A stretch of DNA of 7,907 bases, taken from contig JAATGX010000026.1 in the NCBI GenBank assembly GCA_015688915.1, positions 1-7,907 of the forward strand, written 5' to 3'. Origin of the DNA: Desulfuromonadales bacterium (GTDB taxonomy: Bacteria; Desulfobacterota; Desulfuromonadia; Geobacterales; Pseudopelobacteraceae). The first letter of the stretch is position 1; every line of letters starts with the position of its first letter. Position numbers and translations under genes: made by a program. The notes under the pieces are model-generated. The model made no database searches and was not told the origin of the DNA. It saw nothing but the letters and a program-made list of their open reading frames with translations. Shown here in pieces: positions 6,544 through 7,907 of the stretch.

Positions 6544-6571
6544 CCCCCGTCCGGGTCAGCCCGAACGGGGG
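6544..6571 (-). other. GC-rich hairpin in the yegD 5' leader
   Basis: Arms 6544-6555 and 6560-6571 form a 12-bp stem (one G-U pair on the minus strand) around a 4-nt loop. It ends 23 nt before the TTG start. The downstream TATTTCTT is a poor T-tract, so a 5' stabilising or translation-modulating stem is more likely than a terminator, though weak termination is possible. The predicted start near 6568 falls at its edge, so the transcript may begin inside the stem. Confidence 0.5.
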
Positions 6572-6574
6572 GGC

Positions 6575-6603
6575 ATAGTAAGCGATCAGCTTCCCGGCTG
6601 CAA
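6575..6603 (-). promoter_or_regulatory. Predicted sigma70-like promoter of yegD
   Basis: On the minus strand TTGCAG (6603-6598, 4 of 6) and TACTAT (6580-6575, 4 of 6) are separated by 17 bp, giving a start near 6568 and a leader of about 48 nt. There is no heat-shock sigma32 or CIRCE sequence, so the Hsp70-like gene does not look like a classical heat-shock gene. Confidence 0.45.
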
Positions 6604-6621
6604 GTTATTTCAGGCAACTTG
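6601..6621. promoter_or_regulatory. Operator-like inverted repeat at the yegD -35
   Basis: CAAGTT (6601-6606) and AACTTG (6616-6621) form a perfect 6-bp inverted repeat separated by 9 bp. It overlaps the first bases of the yegD -35 and centres near -43. A dimeric regulator could bind here, but no regulator gene is present in the window. Confidence 0.3.
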
Positions 6622-6630
6622 TAGTGAGCT

Positions 6631-6689
6631 TATAATGTGTCCGGTTTTTATTCTGTTGCCAGGAGGCGACAGATGAAACGGAGCTGATG
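6631..6689 (+). promoter_or_regulatory. Divergent -10 and ribosome-binding site without a credible gene
   Basis: On the plus strand a perfect TATAAT (6631-6636) with a poor -35 (TTTCAG, 6608-6613) is followed by AGGAGG (6661-6666) and ATG (6673). That frame stops after four codons (MKRS, TGA 6685-6687), and the TGA overlaps a second ATG (6687) opening 33 codons to 6788, antisense to the purH remnant. Nothing in the 33 residues is recognisable. It may be the beginning of a lost divergent gene, or chance. Confidence 0.22.
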
Positions 6690-6720
6690 GCTAATTCAGT
6701 GCTGCACGCCGAGGGATCTG

Positions 6721-6840
6721 CTAATGCAGAAACAGCCGCAGCCCGGTATAAACCATGGTCATACCGTACTGCACCGCTGCTTCGGTGACCTCGGAGTCAC
6801 GCACGGAACTTCCGGCATGGGCCACGAACCGCACCTGCTG
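6721..6840 (-). pseudogene. purH: C-terminal remnant of purH (AICAR transformylase/IMP cyclohydrolase)
   Basis: On the minus strand 39 codons with no start codon end at TAG (6723-6721). The residues include VRFVAHAGSSVRDSEV and GMTMVYTGLRLFLH-stop. They match the last residues of PurH proteins, which I recall as ending with GGSxRDxEVxxAA, then GIAMVFTGMRHFRH: the GxSVRDxEV core, the spacing, the MVxTGxRxFxH pattern and the exact end position all agree. The upstream TAA in frame (6846-6844) and lack of a start show it is a fragment; all catalytic parts are missing. It begins 10 bp after the stop of the nitroreductase-like gene, so a rearrangement junction probably lies at 6841-6850. Changes in the normally conserved RHF.H tail (to RLFLH) fit relaxed selection. 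Confidence 0.75.
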
Positions 6841-6850
6841 TTTTTATCTG

Positions 6851-7540
6851 TCATCCCTTTTTGGGATATCCGACAGACTGGGCAAGCGTGATCCGTTGGT
6901 CCGGCCGCAAGCCCAGGGCCTTGGCCAATGGAAGTCTGTCGATGCCGGAACGGACCCCGGTGGCCAGCCCTTCCGCCGCGCAGAAGAGATAGACGTTTTG
7001 GCTGATAAAACCGGTATCTGTTGCGGCATGAAAAAGTTTGTCCTCGTCCGAAAAAGTGCCCATCTTTGAGGTGTCGGCGACATAGACCAAATTGACGGCC
7101 GCCTGTTTGACATACGCCTGCTTGCCCGTCAACCCGCGGATGTCTTCGGCCGATACCTGCTTCAGGGCGTTTACCTTGGCATCATGGAGATACAGGCCAT
7201 TCGCGGTGGCGACATAGATATCGATCTCTTGGTTATTGCGCGCCGAGGGGGCGGTTCTCTTGCCGGTTTCCGGGCGATTTACCCCGAAGGCCGCCCAGAG
7301 CAGGTTTGAGAGAACGGCAACCGGCAACGGTTCAGGACTGAATTCACGGGAGGTGCTCCGTTTCTCCAGGAGTTTCAGCACTACGTTACCGTTGCCGGGC
7401 CGGTAATCGGGAAGTTTGATCGATGCCGACTCTTTCGCCAGGGCCTCACCCCTCCTGTCAAAAAGCACCGAACTCCCCGTGATCATGACCCCCGCGGCCG
7501 CCGTCGCCAGCAGGAACTCCCGTCTGTTTACCTTTTTCAT
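6851..7540 (-). CDS. Tat-exported SagB/ThcOx-type nitroreductase-fold protein
   Basis: The 229-residue protein begins with a twin-arginine signal, NRREFLLATAAAGVMITGS (5-23), so it is probably exported folded, with FMN loaded in the cytosol. The mature part is a nitroreductase-fold domain: KRSTSREFSPEPLP (60-73), LSNLLWAAFGVNRPETGKR (77-95), TAPSARNNQEIDIYV (96-110) and the C-terminal TGFISQNVYLFCAAEGLATGVRSG (176-199), like SagB-type oxidoreductases. The function is an FMN-dependent oxidoreductase of unknown substrate. There is no YcaO or peptide precursor nearby, so an azoline-forming role is unlikely. The ATG at 7540 has AGGAGG 6 nt upstream; the longer frame to 7579 lacks such a site and would bury the signal peptide. 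Confidence 0.88.
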   Translation of the reverse strand: MKKVNRREFLLATAAAGVMITGSSVLFDRRGEALAKESASIKLPDYRPGNGNVVLKLLEKRSTSREFSPEPLPVAVLSNLLWAAFGVNRPETGKRTAPSARNNQEIDIYVATANGLYLHDAKVNALKQVSAEDIRGLTGKQAYVKQAAVNLVYVADTSKMGTFSDEDKLFHAATDTGFISQNVYLFCAAEGLATGVRSGIDRLPLAKALGLRPDQRITLAQSVGYPKKG

Positions 7541-7577
7541 GCCGCCCTCCTGTCGAATAATTTCGTTACGCCACTTC

Positions 7578-7603
7578 ACCCCTCCTGATCAAGGAGGCGC
7601 GCT
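7578..7603. repeat. Partial second copy of the palindromic dispersed repeat
   Basis: These 26 bp match 2837-2862 at 22 positions, including the CTCCT..ATCAAGGAGG core. The outer ends and the second hairpin of the full copy are missing. It sits in the predicted 5' leader of the nitroreductase-like gene, between promoter and ribosome-binding site, and can fold as CCTCCT-TGATC-AGGAGG on the minus strand. Confidence 0.55.
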
Positions 7604-7610
7604 CTGATCC

Positions 7611-7638
7611 ATATTAGTGTATAACTGCGCCATATCAA
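7611..7638 (-). promoter_or_regulatory. Predicted sigma70-like promoter of the nitroreductase-like gene
   Basis: On the minus strand TTGATA (7638-7633, 5 of 6) and TAATAT (7616-7611, 4 of 6) are separated by 16 bp. The start near 7604 gives a leader of about 64 nt containing the repeat copy. Confidence 0.45.
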
Positions 7639-7661
7639 CACACAAACAGCGCCGGCCTTAC

Positions 7662-7689
7662 CCTTTGATCTGTCTGCTGAGATCAAAGG
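7662..7689. promoter_or_regulatory. Perfect 10-bp inverted repeat, operator or hairpin
   Basis: CCTTTGATCT (7662-7671) and AGATCAAAGG (7680-7689) are perfect inverted repeats with an 8-bp spacer. Neither strand has a T-tract after it, so it is not a standard terminator, although it lies 32 bp after the transporter stop codon. Its centre is about 70 bp upstream of the predicted start of the nitroreductase-like gene, a position suited to an activator site. Confidence 0.45.
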
Positions 7690-7720
7690 CCCCGAATTTC
7701 CGTTCAGTTGCAATCATCCC

Positions 7721-7907
7721 TCACGTAACAACAGACTCACCCAGCGCCTCGACCGGTGTGCTGATCACATCCCGGTTTCGCTCCGGCGCCGCGCCATGAG
7801 TGAGGGAGAACTTGCCGGTAAGCACGATGGCGAACATGCTGAGCATGGCCAGGGTCCCACCGACCGCATACACCTTTTCAACGCCGTACCGCCCGGCGAG
7901 CGTGCGG
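7721..7907 (-). CDS. C-terminal end of an integral membrane protein, probably an MFS transporter (5' end outside window)
   Basis: The last 61 codons are visible, ending at TGA (7723-7721). GRYGVEKVYAVGG followed by TLAMLSMFAIVLTGKF reads as a short cytoplasmic loop and a final transmembrane helix, then a polar tail (HGAAPERNRDV and beyond). This resembles the twelfth helix of major facilitator transporters, but the fragment carries no diagnostic motif, so substrate and family are uncertain. The gene is separated by 180 bp and a predicted promoter from the next gene, so it is probably its own unit. Confidence 0.55.
   Translation of the reverse strand, partial: RTLAGRYGVEKVYAVGGTLAMLSMFAIVLTGKFSLTHGAAPERNRDVISTPVEALGESVVT

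Noticed and set aside
7541..7579. Longer start for the Tat protein adding 13 residues
   Set aside because: It lacks a ribosome-binding site and would place 13 residues before the twin-arginine signal; AGGAGG fits the ATG at 7540.
7578..7603. CRISPR-like repetition between the two palindromic copies
   Set aside because: There are only two copies, about 4.7 kb apart, with no regular spacing, no spacers and no cas genes.

Overview
The window is GC-rich bacterial chromosome. Every convincing gene lies on the minus strand, so transcription runs from high to low coordinates. Gene types, codon use and protein style (class II PyrF, YegD-type Hsp70, Tat-exported nitroreductase-like protein, Ddl outside a cell-division cluster) suggest a Gram-negative, probably a Desulfuromonadales/Geobacter-type deltaproteobacterium. 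The lineage is an inference from general resemblance, not from a database match.

Layout in transcription order. 7907-7721: the C-terminal end of an integral membrane transporter, perhaps MFS. 7720-7541: an intergenic region with a perfect 10-bp inverted repeat, a sigma70-like promoter and a short dispersed-repeat copy. 7540-6851: a Tat-exported SagB/nitroreductase-fold protein. 6840-6721: a C-terminal remnant of purH with no start codon. 6720-6521: a yegD promoter with a dyad and a 5' hairpin. 6520-5249: a YegD-like Hsp70 ATPase with a TTG start. 5248-4928: an intergenic region with a sigma70-like promoter followed by a strong intrinsic terminator only about 19 nt before the ddl start, which looks like an attenuator. 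4927-2908: a tightly packed unit of ddl, a 52-codon remnant of a HAD hydrolase, and pyrF, joined by an ATGA overlap and, at the alternative pyrF start, a TAATG overlap. 2901-2827: a REP/MITE-like palindromic element. 2737-2169: a possible 13-codon leader peptide overlapping a RimJ/RimL-type GNAT acetyltransferase. 2063-1932: a good sigma70-like promoter and a strong terminator that together define a candidate small RNA of about 100 nt. 1826-1: an exported 5'-nucleotidase, complete except for its last few residues.

Most genes are housekeeping or salvage functions: D-Ala-D-Ala synthesis, UMP synthesis and periplasmic nucleotide hydrolysis. I see no defence island, prophage, CRISPR array or biosynthetic cluster. 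The unusual content is in the joints: two truncated gene remnants (purH tail and HAD head) between intact genes, two structured leaders immediately upstream of ribosome-binding sites, a candidate sRNA, and several operator-like dyads at predicted promoters. Promoter and RNA calls come from pattern reading alone.
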